Of a DNA stretch of 64,000 bases, positions 34,206 through 47,923 are shown one piece after another. Position numbers and translations under genes: made by a program. A model generated the notes under the pieces. The model made no database searches, was not told where the DNA came from, and saw only the letters and a list, made by a program, of their open reading frames with translations. How positions within the stretch are numbered: position 1 is the first letter of the stretch; the number at the start of each line of letters is the position of its first letter. The DNA is from Euptelea pleiosperma (taxonomy: Eukaryota > Streptophyta > Magnoliopsida > Ranunculales > Eupteleaceae): NCBI GenBank assembly GCA_035048495.1, contig CM068548.1, forward strand, positions 11,769,464 to 11,833,463, given 5' to 3'.

Positions 34206-35737
34206 CTTAATAGTTGACCAGTGAGAAGGCCGATGCAACTCTGATTATTGAATTATAACCCATCTATGCGGTGGAATGTTGACTGTATGGTCAAGATTGA
34301 TAGGCATGTACTGGTACACCTATTTGAATTCAATTTCCTTCCGAATACGCGTGTTTAATTCAATCAGAGAAGTGGGACCCACCATTCCAAGATGATCGAT
34401 GCTGATCATTCAATTGGTGTCCAAGAATCATACTCGATGAACGGTTTCTGATCAATAAGTGAGTGGGGTCAGTTCGTATACAAATACAAGCAAGGGTACT
34501 TTATTTGAACTAAAGACTTAATTAATGGTCGTTAAGACAGAGGTAAAGAAGACCGTTAGACGTTACTGGGTCTGTTTTAGGACTTGCCACATAAGACACT
34601 ATGGAAGTGGGACCCACTATTAGTAGGTTAAAGACTTGTTCTTCTGGGTGCTTACTTTTCCAGCTCATGTTAGAATGTCAAGAAAATAATAAAATATTTT
34701 AAAAATAAATAAATCAAATTTTCAAATAAATTGATTTGTATATAAGAAAAAAAATAGGGCCCTAAAAATTTTAACACAAGACTGACGGACCGGGAAATCC
34801 TGACGTTGGGTTCGGACCAAAGCCTAAACCCTATTTTTCTCTGTCTCTCCTGGTGATCTCGAAGCTCTAGAATTTTTTTTAATGGCGATCAATTCTTAGC
34901 AGAGGTTTTTTCTCTTCAAGATCGACGAGGAGGTTTTCACTTTTTGGTTTTTCTTTCATGATTCCGGGTACCCTTTTGACCTTTCTTTTTTGTTCTCAGT
35001 TGGATCGATTTCTGCAACTTCTTCTTTCTTTGCTTGGGTTTTTTACTTGATTTCGGTAGGATTGTTACGTGGAATCTGCAATGTGTTTTGGTTTTTTTTT
35101 TGAATTCGGAGGTTTGAAGACTGTTTGTTACAATTTCAGCTTGATACTGTTTGTTGTATCTTCTTCATCTTCTTTTTCTTAAATTTTTATGCTTTCGTGG
35201 TTTGATTCTTGAGATTAGAAGCTTTAAGTAAAGATATAAGGTATGGTTTTGGGTTTTAAGCTGCGAATTCGGATACCCTTTTCGTTTTTGTTTGAATTTC
35301 TTCTAGAACTTTTTAGATCTGGAGAGAGTTGGCAATTTTGACTTCTGAAAATTTCTGGTTCTTGAGCTAAAAATGAAAATTTGGGTGGACAATCTCACTA
35401 AATCAGTAATTTCGTGCTCGGAGATTCACGAATTCGTGGCTGCATTAACTTGTAGATGTTAAATTTATAAACTATGATGTCAATTAAGAACTTTTTGAGA
35501 GCTTTAACGGGAATTTTGACGGAAGAAGTTTGATGGTTGTTGTGGGTTTGAAAATTTTCAGATTATTCTTTGCTGCAATGCATCAAGCCTATGTGTAGCA
35601 AGTTATTGTTCATTTGTGTCTCTGGAATTCACACTTGATGGGAGGAATTGTGTAGCGGGAACTCCTGTGGTTTCTGCAGTGTTTAACAGCCAGCGTTGGA
35701 TATGTGTTGATAATCCCTCTGAGCTTAAACCCAAAAG
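34206..35737 (+). promoter_or_regulatory. Presumed promoter and 5' UTR of the flippase gene
   Basis: An AAACCCT telo-box-like motif at 34826-34832, followed by a CT-rich leader (TTTCTCTGTCTCTCCTGG), suggests the transcript starts near 34800-34830. About 0.9 kb then separates it from the ATG, long enough for a 5' UTR intron, but the splice sites cannot be chosen with confidence. Confidence 0.4.
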
Positions 35738-38700
35738 ATGTCACGGGCGGGCGGGATAAGGGGGAAGCTCCGATTGAGCAACCTCTACAGTTTCTCTTGC
35801 CTCCGTCCGGGAGTGTTAGAGTCTGATGGCCCGCATGCTACCCCAAGCCCGGGATTTACTCGGGTTGTCTACTGCAACCAACCTCGTGTCCACCGAAAAA
35901 AACCTCTGAAATACCCCTCGAATTATATATCGACCACGAAATACAATATCATCACTTTCCTACCCAAAGCGATCTTCGAGCAGTTCCGGCGGGTTGCCAA
36001 TCTGTACTTCCTCATGACTGCAATTCTTTCGCTAACTCCCGTCACCCCATTCACTCCTGTGAGTATGATTGCCCCTCTGGCCTTTGTTGTCGGGCTGAGT
36101 ATGGCAAAGGAAGCTTTGGAAGACTGGCGCAGATTTATGCAGGATGTGAAGGTCAATAGCCGAAAGGTTAGTGTCCATAAAGGAGACGGAAAATTCGAGT
36201 ACAAACCATGGCAGAAGATTCAGGTGGGAGATGTGGTGAAAGTTGAGAAGGATCAGTTTTTTCCTGCAGACTTGCTTCTGTTGTCATCAAGCTACGAAGA
36301 TGGGTTTTGTTATGTGGAGACTATGAATTTGGATGGTGAAACAAACTTGAAGGTTAAGAGATCTTTGGAGGTAACCTTGCCCTTGGAGGATGATGAGGCT
36401 TTCAAGGATTTCACTGGAACAATCAAATGTGAAGACCCCAACCCTAACCTCTACACTTTTGTGGGTAATCTTGATTATGACCGTCAGATCTATGCTCTTG
36501 ATCCTAGTCAGATTCTCCTCAGAGATTCAAAGCTCAGGAACACAGGTTATGTGTATGGAGTGGTAATATTTGCTGGCCATGATAGCAAAGTCATGCAGAA
36601 CTCAACGAAATCCCCCTCCAAAAGGAGTACAATTGAGAAGAAAATGGACTACATCATCTATGTCCTTTTTACACTTCTCGTTTTGATCTCATTGATCAGC
36701 TCGATAGGCTTTGCTATAAAGATAAAGTTTGGGATGCCGGACTGGTGGTACATGCAACCAGATAATTCCTCGAATTTGTATGATCCATCAAAGCCTGCCT
36801 TATCGGGCATTTTCCATCTGGTCACTGCACTTATCCTATTTGGATATTTAATACCCATCTCACTCTATGTTTCGATCGAGGTTGTGAAGGTCTTGCAAGC
36901 AATGTTCATTAACCAGGACTTGCACATGTATGATGAAGAGAATGGGATTCCTGCACAAGCACGGACATCAAACTTGAATGAGGAGCTTGGCCAGGTTGAC
37001 ACAATCCTCTCTGATAAAACAGGCACTCTGACATGCAATCAGATGGATTTTCTGAAATGTTCCATTGCTGGCATTCCCTATGGTGTGGGGTCTAGCGAAG
37101 TCGAAATTGCTGCAGCAAAGCAGATGGCCTTTGATCTTAATGGGCAGAATTCAGAAATTTCTGGTGTTCCCATGTACAAAAGCAGGGTACAGGATCCATT
37201 GGAGAATTGCGGAAGTGATTGTGAGGGTTCTGAAATTGAACTTCAGGAAGTCGTTACTTCTAAGGATGAAAAGGATATCAAACCTATGATAAAGGGGTTT
37301 AGCTTTGAGGACAGCCGCCTGATGAATGGAAATTGGTTAAAAGAGCCCAGTGCAGATGCCATTTTGTTATTCTTTCGGATACTGGCACTTTGTCACACAG
37401 CGATTCCTGAGCTAAATGAGGAAACGGGTAGTTTCAACTATGAAGCAGAATCACCGGATGAAGGAGCTTTTCTGGTGGCTGCGAGAGAGTTTGGTTTTGA
37501 GTTCTGTAGAAGAACACAAACAAGTGTTTTCGTTCGAGAAAGATATCCTTCTTCTGGACACCCAGTTGAAAGGTTAGGATTTGAACAATTTTGCTTACTT
37601 TAGCATAGGTTGATTTTTGTTCTCAATTTTTGGCATCTTATCTGTCTACTGAATCGTTTTCAGGGAGTTCAAAGTTCTGAATCTATTGGAGTTTAGTAGC
37701 AAACGGAAGCGAATGTCCGTAATTGTGCAGGATGAGGACGGGCAGATTCTTCTTCTTTGCAAAGGTGCAGACAGGTCTGATTTGCGTTACCTTTTCTCTC
37801 TTCGTGTGTGTATTTTAATGTACATGAAATTACCTAATAAATTAAAATTAATGATGTATCACCTCTCGCAATACGTACCTGCATAGAATCTTCAATGTGC
37901 TTCAGCATATGTACCACCTCTCACGATAGATAGAGCTTTTAAACTTCGTATCTCATTGATTAGATAGATTATCTTAAGGCTATGTGAAAGTGTTTTCGTT
38001 CAAGAACTCGAAACGGTATCCTTTGCTTTAATCGTAACACTTTTTATTACTGATAAAAATAAAAAAATCTTAACACTTTTTATTCATTTCTGTATTTGGA
38101 TTATCTTAAAGTTATGTGAAAGTGTTTTCATTCAAAAACTCAACACATAATTCCTTTGCTTTAATCGTGCAGCATCATATTTGATCGGTTATCAAGAAAT
38201 GGAAGAATGTATGAGGAGGTTACTAGTAGGCATCTGAATGAATATGGAGAATCGGGCTTGCGTACATTGGCACTTGCATACAAAAAACTTGAACAGTCCG
38301 AGTATCTTGCTTGGAATAGTGAGTTTCAGAAAGCAAAGACCACTATAGGGGCAGAGAGAGAAGCTATGCTTGAGCGTGTATCAGATATGATGGAAAAGGA
38401 TTTGATTCTTGTGGGAGCGACTGCAGTGGAGGACAAATTACAGAAAGGGGTAACCATTTCTGTCAGAGCAATAATCAGCTTTGAGTTTTTTCGCTTCTTT
38501 TTAATTTTTGTTTTCGTTTCTCTTTTCAATAGGTGCCTCAGTGCATAGATAAACTAGCACAAGCTGGTCTCAAGATCTGGGTGCTGACAGGGGACAAGAT
38601 GGAAACTGCAATCAACATAGGGTTAGCCTCTACCAAATTGCAAAAACATCTTGTTAATCCATGATTCCTTTGTGGAAAGCTATAGCTCTATTGCTAGTTT

Positions 38701-41562
38701 GTTATGTCATAACATGCTGTATTGGATCACTAAAATAAAATTTCAATTCATGTGATGCAGATTTGCGTGCAGTCTACTTCGGCAAGGAATGAAACAGATC
38801 CGCATAACAACAATGAATACAGATTTGTTAGCCCAAGATGCCAATAAGGTATGGATTGCTTCATTATGATAGGGGGAAGTTTTGAATTTCCTTAAAATCA
38901 AACGAACATACAAATAAAGACAACACGCACACACTTATGGAAAAAAAAGGAAAAGGAAAAAGAAGTGCAGGAAATTGATTTCATGTTAGGCTTTGCTTCT
39001 TTCTTTGAATACTGATCAGGCTGTGAAAGAAAACATTTTGATGCAAATCACCAATGCCTCCCAAATGATCAAGCTGGAAAAGGACCCTCATGCTGCTTTC
39101 GCCTTAATTATCGATGGGACAACTCTATCTCATGCTTTGGAGGATGATATGAAGCATCAATTCTTGAGTTTAGCAGTTGATTGTGCATCTGTCATATGTT
39201 GCCGGGTCTCTCCAAAACAGAAGGCACTGGTAGGAGTTTTTGCTTTTAAATTAATCGATGGAGTTTGTAATCCAAACTGTTCTTTTTTTAGTAAATGATA
39301 TTCATCTATAGGGTATTTCAATCGGCCTTCTTCTGTTGGGATTTGGCATTAGGTGACGCGGTTGGTAAAAGAAGGAACTGGAAAAACAACTTTAGCAATC
39401 GGTGATGGTGCAAATGACGTTGGTATGATTCAAGAGGCGGACATTGGCGTTGGTATCAGTGGAGTAGAAGGGATGCAGGTCGGTAACAAATCTAACAGGC
39501 CATTTATATATCATCAAAAGCGTCAGTTCATCTTTCATATCATGGTTCAAAGTACACAGTATCGTTTCGGTATCGTTCATGGGCGATACTAAAACGTATT
39601 GGAAGTATTGTTCAGTTTCGGATGGAACTTTGTGAAAACGAAAAGAAATGTTAGTGCAAATTTACACATAACATGAAGTATCATTTGGTTTCGGACGAAA
39701 CCAACCAAAACATATGTAGTTTCATCCTATAGCAAAACTGAAATGAAACGGACGAAACGTTTTGGTTTCGGCCGAAACTTTGAACCATGTTTCATATACT
39801 GTTATGATCGAAAACTTGGAACTCTTTTCTGTTTGCCAGTATAAGATTTCTGTAGAATCTTCTTTTCTATGGTGCCAAACAGCCAAATTTTAATGGGGAC
39901 TGAGTTTTGGTTTGCCTTTCCGATGGAATCTTTTGTGTTTATACTTGTGTTGCTGGCTCTTCAGCTCAGCTAATCTCCAGTGGGAAACAACATTTAGTCT
40001 ATCAACGTCTGATCTGTCTCTTATTTTTGGATTCTCATTATGTCTTGATTTAGAAATATTGATGATTTTAAAATTTGAGAACATATTTACAAATATTAGT
40101 GGCTGGTGCAAACCTAAAACTACAATGTCACCAATCAAAAAACAAAAAAACTTCAATAATGTTACTTTATCCTCTAAGCTTCCTAACCACATCTAAAAAA
40201 TGGTGTTTTCTGCAAGGTTGTATGTTCAACCACTTGTGATTAACTCCTCCCTCGGGAATTTAATGTTCTATCAAAGATGTGAAGTCAAAAGTGCATCACT
40301 GTCCTGTCTTTAATTGGTTATGGAAGTTACTGTCAAGATCACAAAATTTTCAGCTTTTTTGCAGGCTGTAATGGCTAGTGACTTCTCTATTTCCCAGTTT
40401 CGGTTTTTGGAAAGACTTCTGGTTGTCCATGGGCACTGGTGCTATAAGAGAATTGCCCAGATGGTAAGAAAAAAGAGTGCCCTCTTCATGTTTTAATTTC
40501 ATTTTTTGTTGATATATGCATACACACAGATACATGCTACAGGTCTATGTTGTGTGTCGCCTATGATGCTATAACTAATCCCTCTTTTAAACTTCATGGC
40601 ATTGCACGTTCAGGTTTGCTATTTCTTCTACAAGAATATAGCCTTTGGCCTCACTCTCTTCTACTTTGAGGCATACACTGGCTTTTCTGGTCAGTCAGTC
40701 TATGATGATTGGTACATGCTATTGTTCAATGTCATTCTCACCTCATTGCCTGTCATTTCACTCGGAGTTTTCGAGCAAGATGTTTCTTCCGATGTCTGCT
40801 TACAGGTTAGTTCCCGGTAAAAGCACACTTAATCAGTGTTTCATCAATTCTCCAATTAGTTATATTGATAAACCGTGCCTTTTGCAGTTCCCCGCACTCT
40901 ATCAGCAAGGACAGAAAAACTTGTTCTTTGACTGGTATAGAATATTTGGCTGGATGGGAAATGGTATCTATTCATCCCTTATCATCTTCTTCGTCAATAT
41001 AAACATCTTCTACGACCAGGCCTTCCGTGCTGGAGGACAGACTGCAGATATGGCAGCTGTGGGAACCACCATGTTCACTTGCATCATTTGGGCCGTCAAC
41101 TGCCAGATTGCACTCACAATGAGCCACTTTACATGGATCCAACACCTCTTCATCTGGGGCAGCATTGGCACCTGGTATGTCTTCCTCCTACTCTATGGCA
41201 TGTTTTCGCCACTCTACTCTGGGAACGCGTACCAAATCCTTGTGGAAGCTCTCGCCCCCGCACCCATTTACTGGTCTGTCACTCTCTTAGTAGCCATCGC
41301 ATGTAATCTCCCCTACCTAGCCCACATATCTTTCCAAAGATCCATCAACCCCATGGACCACCATGTTATCCAAGAGATCAAATACTACAAGAAAGATGTG
41401 GAGGATCAACACATGTGGACAAGGGAGCGGTCCAAAGCAAGGCAGGAGACCAAGATAGGATTCACAGCAAGGGTAGATGCCAAGATCAGGCAGTTGAGAT
41501 CAAAATTGCACAAGAAGCATTCGTCCTTAGGTGTGCAAACTGTATCATCACCCACTTCATGA
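35738..41562 (+). CDS. ALA: P4-type phospholipid flippase ATPase, ALA4-ALA7 group
   Basis: Ten exons: 35738-37572, 37664-37774, 38173-38449, 38533-38621, 38761-38848, 39020-39229, 39353-39478, 40365-40463, 40614-40805 and 40888-41562. All are in phase with GT-AG introns; 1233 aa, full family length. P4-ATPases use ATP to move phospholipids to the cytosolic leaflet of plasma and endomembranes, with an ALIS/CDC50 beta subunit. Visible motifs in order: actuator DGET (199-202), M4 PISL (373-376) replacing the ion-pump PEGL, phosphorylation site DKTGT (D426), nucleotide-binding KGAD (645-648), hinge GDGANDVG (887-894), and ten predicted membrane helices. The N-terminus ([13 protein letters not shown]) and C-terminus ([15 protein letters not shown]) match the ALA4-ALA7 clade; assignment to one member is not possible. 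The start is the first ATG in the long exon and fits the family N-terminus. Intron 7 carries a MITE. Confidence 0.97.
39541..39789. mobile_element. 249-bp MITE in flippase intron 7
   Basis: Ends CATGGTTCAAAG and CTTTGAACCATG are perfect inverted copies. Flanks carry TTTCATAT on both sides (39533-39540 and 39790-39797), an 8-bp duplication. The interior is made of GGTTTCGG/CCGAAAC blocks. A possible relative is at about 12290-12430. Confidence 0.8.
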
Positions 41563-42330
41563 CACTGGCGGGTTCTTTTATTCGCCCCCTTTTTTTGTAA
41601 GAGTTTCGATGCAGTCTGCATTTTTGTTTTTATTTTTATTTTTTTACCCTCTCCCATTTATCTCGTGTATTTTTCCATCAGTTACATATGGGATTATCAT
41701 GTCCCATTACAGCAGAGCATTGAAGTTGTCTGTACAATATCTATAAGGCTTGATGAGTTGCAGTTTATGAAAATAGTTGATATTTACCACATTTTGTTTC
41801 CCCCCTTGGTCCCTCTCTTTTCTTCTTTCTGTATGTGAGATGGAGGCTTTCCCTCCCATAATTAAAGCAGGGACTACTCTGCAGCTTGAGTTATATAGAA
41901 GTTTAGTGTGGGGCCCTCGAAAGTAGGGATCTAACCAGTTACACAGAGTGATGCTGCAAACGCGAGGTTGTGGGTGCGATCGCTGCTCACCTACCCAAAA
42001 TAATTGTAAATGTTAAGGGCTCCACACAGACTGATCATCTTGGGTAGAATCTCACCAATTGTTGGATACTCGGTTCTTTAACGGATTGAACTCCTAAAAT
42101 CTAAGGGCATGTTTGACTGCAAGGTTAGTTTTGGCCTGGTAGGAGCTAATCAGTTACAGGAACATTAAACCATTGTTTGGCTTGCTTCAGGGTTGATTGT
42201 GGCTTGTAATTTCACCCTCAATCCTGAACAAAGCGCTTATGGAGACCTTAGGGTGCATGGCATGAAAATCCCTCCTCTTTTTTGCTCCTACCAGGTAGAG
42301 CGAACTTTGATCCTTCCTCTCAAAAATGCC
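41563..42330 (+). other. 3' UTR and downstream flank of the flippase gene
   Basis: Transcript end not fixed. A tRNA-like patch at about 41935-42000 (CAAACGCGAGGTTGTGGGTG) may be a SINE remnant. Around 42110-42250 a GGGCATGTTTGACTGC stretch looks like a MITE end. No gene. Confidence 0.4.
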
Positions 42331-42610
42331 ATGTGGAAACCCTTTTGGGGTCATTGACTTATGAATGTTTAGCCTACCTCATAGTGGACCTACACGCAAA
42401 AAATAGCCTGATGGGTGATTTCTAGCCATTGATTTGAGCATTTTTCATCGGGTCATCGCTAGCCATTGGATTTGAGCAATTTTTGGGTACTCGGATCGAA
42501 CGGCTATAAATCACCAACCAGGCTAATTGTTGGTGTGTAGGTCCTCTAAGAGGTGAGGTAAATATCCATGAATCAGTGGGCCGGGAAGAGTCTGCCACAT
42601 GGATCAAAAG
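42330..42610. mobile_element. Second TIR family, copy
   Basis: Quasi-palindrome with arms TAGTGGACCTACACGC... and ...GTGTAGGTCCTCTAAGAGG, tips ATGCCATGTGGAAACC and TCTGCCACATGGATC. Same family as 17370-17620. Confidence 0.65.
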
Positions 42611-43475
42611 TTTGTATGGGTTAACCATCAAGTTAGGACCTACTTACCAGAACACATGTGACTGAAGAGGAAAGGTGTCGTGGTTGCGGGTGTATTTTTT
42701 TTCTTCAAGGGTATTAACGTTTTTAAAATAACATCGTAACTTCATAATTGAATAAAAGTAGTTAGAAGTAGATATCACTGTAAAACTCACGTAAATAGTT
42801 TTCTAGTGATTCATTTTTACCCTTAACTAACTTGGGCTGCATTTGTTTCACATGAAAATATTGGAAAAGAAATTAAATTCTTAGAAACTGAAAAAAACAA
42901 AATCTGTGCGTATTATTTGAAAAAGTAATAGCTAAGAAAACAAATTCCAAGAAGTTTCCCTTTTGAATTTAAGGCTGCATTTGGTTAGTCCGCAATTTAT
43001 TTTTGAGAGAACATATTGTCGCAGTCAATTAACTTCACAGCTAAATATTCATGCCTAAAAACATTTTAAAGTATTTGGCAACCATATCATTTTCTCATCA
43101 AAATATTCATCTACTTAATTTTCATGGTATTTGGATGGTCTAGGCATATTTTCGGAAGTTATCCTGCGCACAACACAAGTATACCATAGTCGATACCTGT
43201 CATAGTGAAACAGTACCACATGGCCATAAAAATAATTTACCTTCGAGAATTCTATATGCATGGGACCGGCTCATCGCATACTTTGGTATTTGTTAAACAA
43301 AAAAGTTGAAAATTATTTTATAGGATTTTTTTTTTTTTTTTTTTTACGTCAGAAGTCTCTTTCTTGTGAACCAGAGGCACCTTACAGATTGAAAGCATAT
43401 TTCTTGAAAATCATAAAGTTTGGGTTTTGGAAAATTAGTTGTTGAAGAGAAAGATGTGGGTTGTTGGGGGAGAGA
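42611..43475. other. Intergenic, no gene seen
   Basis: AT-rich DNA. GGCTGCATTTG at 42836 and again at 42973 suggests MITE remnants. A poly-T run lies at 43327-43345. No gene. Confidence 0.45.
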
Positions 43476-43479
43476 GAGT

Positions 43480-43662
43480 TCTCTCAAACCACTTATATTT
43501 AACTAAGTGGGTTGCCAGGACCTCACTTTGGGTCAGCAGAGGTCCTGAGTTCGAATCCCCCGGGATATTTCCCAGTAGACCTGGCACGTGTGGAAGGGGT
43601 AAAATATGTGCCCCGTGGGACTTAGTCGGTTGTGCTAAGAGATCCGGATACCCATGATATAT
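43480..43662 (+). mobile_element. SINE (tRNA-derived, Au-like)
   Basis: A perfect B box, GAGTTCGAATCC, lies at about 43548, with a tRNA-like upstream part (AAGTGGGTTGCCAGGACC) and a body ending GATCCGGATACCC. The 3' body is repeated on the minus strand near 27075-27135. The layout matches tRNA-derived plant SINEs of the Au type; the subfamily is an inference. Confidence 0.6.
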
Positions 43663-43671
43663 ATAATAATA

Positions 43672-44059
43672 GGGTCAGGCTCAAGGGACCCCATTTCTGA
43701 CCCCCTTTTTTGACCCCTATCTTGGCGTACTCACATAGAAGATGAATCAATGGCTGATTTTTTGTGGGGATGATAACCACACCATATAGATAACCCCAAC
43801 AAAAAATCAGCCCATTCTGAAATTTCTAACCCCATCAAATGTGGTTTTAAAGTTACACGGTAAAAATCGATGGTCCATAATTCTTCAGCTTCTAAACTAG
43901 TCTATGAATATCAGAATGATTTGAATTTTTGTGAGGATGATCTCCTCACCATAGAGATCATCCTCACCAAAAATCAGCCATTGATTCATCTCCTATGTGG
44001 GTACACCAAGATGGGGGTCAAAAAAGGGGGTCAGAAATGGGGTCCCTTGAGCCCGACCC
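43672..44059. mobile_element. 388-bp Mutator-type MITE, GGGTCAGGCTC family
   Basis: Ends GGGTCAGGCTCAAGGGACCC and GGGTCCCTTGAGCCCGACCC are inverted copies; pairing continues for well over 100 bp on each side. Flanked by ATAATAATA (43663-43671 and 44060-44068); because this is a simple triplet repeat the 9-bp duplication is suggestive, not proof. Confidence 0.8.
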
Positions 44060-44139
44060 ATAATAATAATACAAAAAAGGGGTCTGAGCCCCATTATAAC
44101 ATTAAAGATTTGAACACACTCTAAAGTCTAAACATTTAG

Positions 44140-44410
44140 CCGGCTCTTTTTGTGTGCACGCCAAATGGCACTCTTTTGAGCCCACTCACCATATGGTGTT
44201 TGGCCCATCTTTTGGTGGACCTATGCACCACAAATATCTTCATGGGCTTTGTACCCATTAATAGGCCTCTTCATGAAGCCCTTGATAAAAAGGCTCAAAT
44301 CTAACAGTTAGAAATCACCAATCAGGGTGTTTTTTCATATGTGAGCCAAACATTGTGCCACATGGCATTTTCAGAGGGGACCCGAAGAGTGTGCCACATG
44401 GCATTTTGAG
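44140..44410. mobile_element. Second TIR family, copy
   Basis: Arms TGGTGGACCTATGCACC and inner blocks TTCATGAAGCCCTTGATAAA. Tips carry GTGCCACATGGCATTTT, which occurs twice at the right end (44350 and 44388). Confidence 0.6.
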
Positions 44411-44569
44411 ATACCTATATTAAACTTTTGATACAGGAGTCCTTATTAAAGTCGAACTCGCATTTCTTCGCTAACTTTGTGCTTTGTAATTCACGCTACC
44501 CACAAAAGGGAAAAATCTATGATACATATCTCCGTATAGAAATTTTTATGTAGAAGTCCCTTAAATCGA

Positions 44570-44880
44570 TACGTGGCACACTCTTTCGGGCCCATTGAAC
44601 TCATGAATGTTAAGCCAATATCTTGGTGAACCTATACACCAAAAATCAGCATGATTGGTGATTTCTATCCATTGGATTTGAGTACTTTTTCATCATGGGC
44701 TTAGAACAAACCCATAGGCCTGTTCATGAAGCCCAAAATGAAAAAGTGCTCAAATTGATTGTCTAGAAATCACTAATCACGCTGATTTTTGTTGTGTAGG
44801 TCCACCAAGAAGTGGGACATGCATTAAGGGGTCAGCGGATGTGCCCCGTGGCAGTTTGAGAGACTTCTGCATCAAAATTT
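44570..44880. mobile_element. Second TIR family, full-length copy
   Basis: About 310 bp, tips ATACGTGGCACACTCTTTCG and GATGTGCCCCGTGGCAG; arms TGGTGAACCTATACACC and GTGTAGGTCCACCAAG; centre AACAAACCCATAGGCCTG. The best reference copy of this family in the window. Confidence 0.7.
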
Positions 44881-46411
<1,531 letters not shown>

Positions 46412-46850
46412 ATCATATGGAAAAATAAATTTGTCTAAAAATAAAAACTAATCATAATCAATCTAATCTAAGATGCCTAATTGAATTTTTTCTAATTTTG
46501 ACAATCAAGAAAATATTGTAAAAGATACACCAATAATGTTATGGTGCACCTCACACGACTTATTACATTACTAATACTAATCCAACCAGATATATACTCT
46601 AATCCTACACACCAAAAGCATTGTGATTAATGAGTTCAAACTTTTGGATATTTGTATCTCAAATAATTGCTCAAATTTCACGGTTTAAAATCAACCCATG
46701 AAAACAACCACAATCCAATGCTTAAAAATCACTAATCATGTTAATTTTTGGTCTGCAAGTCCACCTAGGATTGGGCCAAATATTCATACAGGCTTCGATC
46801 TATCAGAGTCTGCCATGTCTGATATAGAGAATTTTTTTTGAATGGGTGGG
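46412..46850. mobile_element. Intergenic with a G-box-family copy
   Basis: 46600-46815 is a degraded unit of the main family (centre TTCACGGTTTAAAATCAACCC, right arm AAGTCCACCTAGGATTGGGC). The tip is decayed to CTGCCATGTCTG. The first 190 bp show nothing. Confidence 0.6.
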
Positions 46851-46990
46851 GTTTTTGAAGCGGCGATCATGTGCCCAATGATCGCGCCACATATACCTGG
46901 GGTTTAGGATTTGATTTAAAAAAAAAATTTAAGTAGCCCCAGGTATATGTATCTCACGATCATTGGCGCATGATCGCCAATTCAAAAATT
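46851..46990. mobile_element. GCGATCATG hairpin MITE, copy 1
   Basis: A foldback of about 140 bp: TTTTTGAAGCGGCGATCATG and GATCGCGCCACATATACC at left, GGTATATGTATCTCACGATC and ATTGGCGCATGATCGC at right. No coding capacity. Confidence 0.75.
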
Positions 46991-47150
46991 TTCTCCCTCA
47001 GCAAAGTTCTGCTCTTTGGGATATTGGGCCTGGGCATTACCTGTATATTTTGATACCTAGACCTGTCCCAATTATTTTATGGGGCCCAATGGGTCCTCAG
47101 GTAATCGGGTACCCATTTATACCTACTTGCAATAATTCGGGTACCATTAT

Positions 47151-47257
47151 GGCTTGTTTGGATCTCCATTTGTGGGCCAGGAGAAGATATTTTGGAAAGC
47201 CTTTTTATGCAAAAAAGAATCTTTTGGTAGTGCAAAAATGGTAATCCAAACAGGCCC
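47151..47257. mobile_element. 107-bp MITE with GGCTTGTTTGGAT ends
   Basis: Ends GGCTTGTTTGGATCTCCATT and AATGGTAATCCAAACAGGCC are inverted copies; the GGSCTGTTTGG end is common among plant hAT and PIF MITEs. No clear target duplication. Confidence 0.55.
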
Positions 47258-47806
47258 TTTTACATTAGGGGTCAGGACAACACACCGTATGATGTGTCCC
47301 CAAATGAGATTTACTATGTAAAGATCAATCCAATCAATATGATCGCAACCACTAGATTAGGGTCCCACTCCCATAAATATTATCTCAATCTAATGACTAC
47401 AATCACCAGAGAGATCTCTTAGGTGGTTGGGTGGAGCCCATTCAATTTGGGTCAAAATCATATCCATGTGGGCCACGTGACCTAAAATCATAGGTGAGGC
47501 AAAAGTCCTGGAGAAAATCTGCAATCGTCGGTGATCCAACAGTGAAAGAAAGGTGGGCTCACTGATAGCGTAGGCCCCTGTTCATATGTGGGGCCTACTC
47601 CTTTTACACAAACGAGGGTGCCAATTACGTGTGCGACAAATCGGATCTCCTTTTTGCCCAGAAAAAATTTGAAAATAAGGAAAATAATTTCCAATGACTA
47701 AGTCAAGAGAATGAACGAGGACGTGTTTTGTGGAGCGGCGCTCCAGACTTCTTTGCTGGTGTAACGGGAGGTGGTAGGCCCAAGCTCTAGAAGTTCTTTG
47801 ATAAAA
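47258..47806. other. Intergenic, no gene seen
   Basis: No gene, RNA or repeat recognised. Confidence 0.45.
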
Positions 47807-47923
47807 TTTTTGAAGCTGGCTATCACGCGCCACATATACCCATGTTTTAGACTTTGGTTTTAAAAATAACTATGAGTATATGTGGCGCACGATCATTGAG
47901 TGCATGATCACTGCTTAAAAAAT
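47807..47923. mobile_element. GCGATCATG hairpin MITE, copy 2
   Basis: Shares CGCCACATATACCCATG and the inverted GAGTATATGTGGCGCACGAT with the other copies. The left end is shortened. Confidence 0.7.

Noticed and set aside
40645..40887. Reading the last flippase exon upstream through 40645-40887
   Set aside because: This frame crosses exon 9 out of phase and the intron; the conserved protein is recovered only with the splice 40805/40888.
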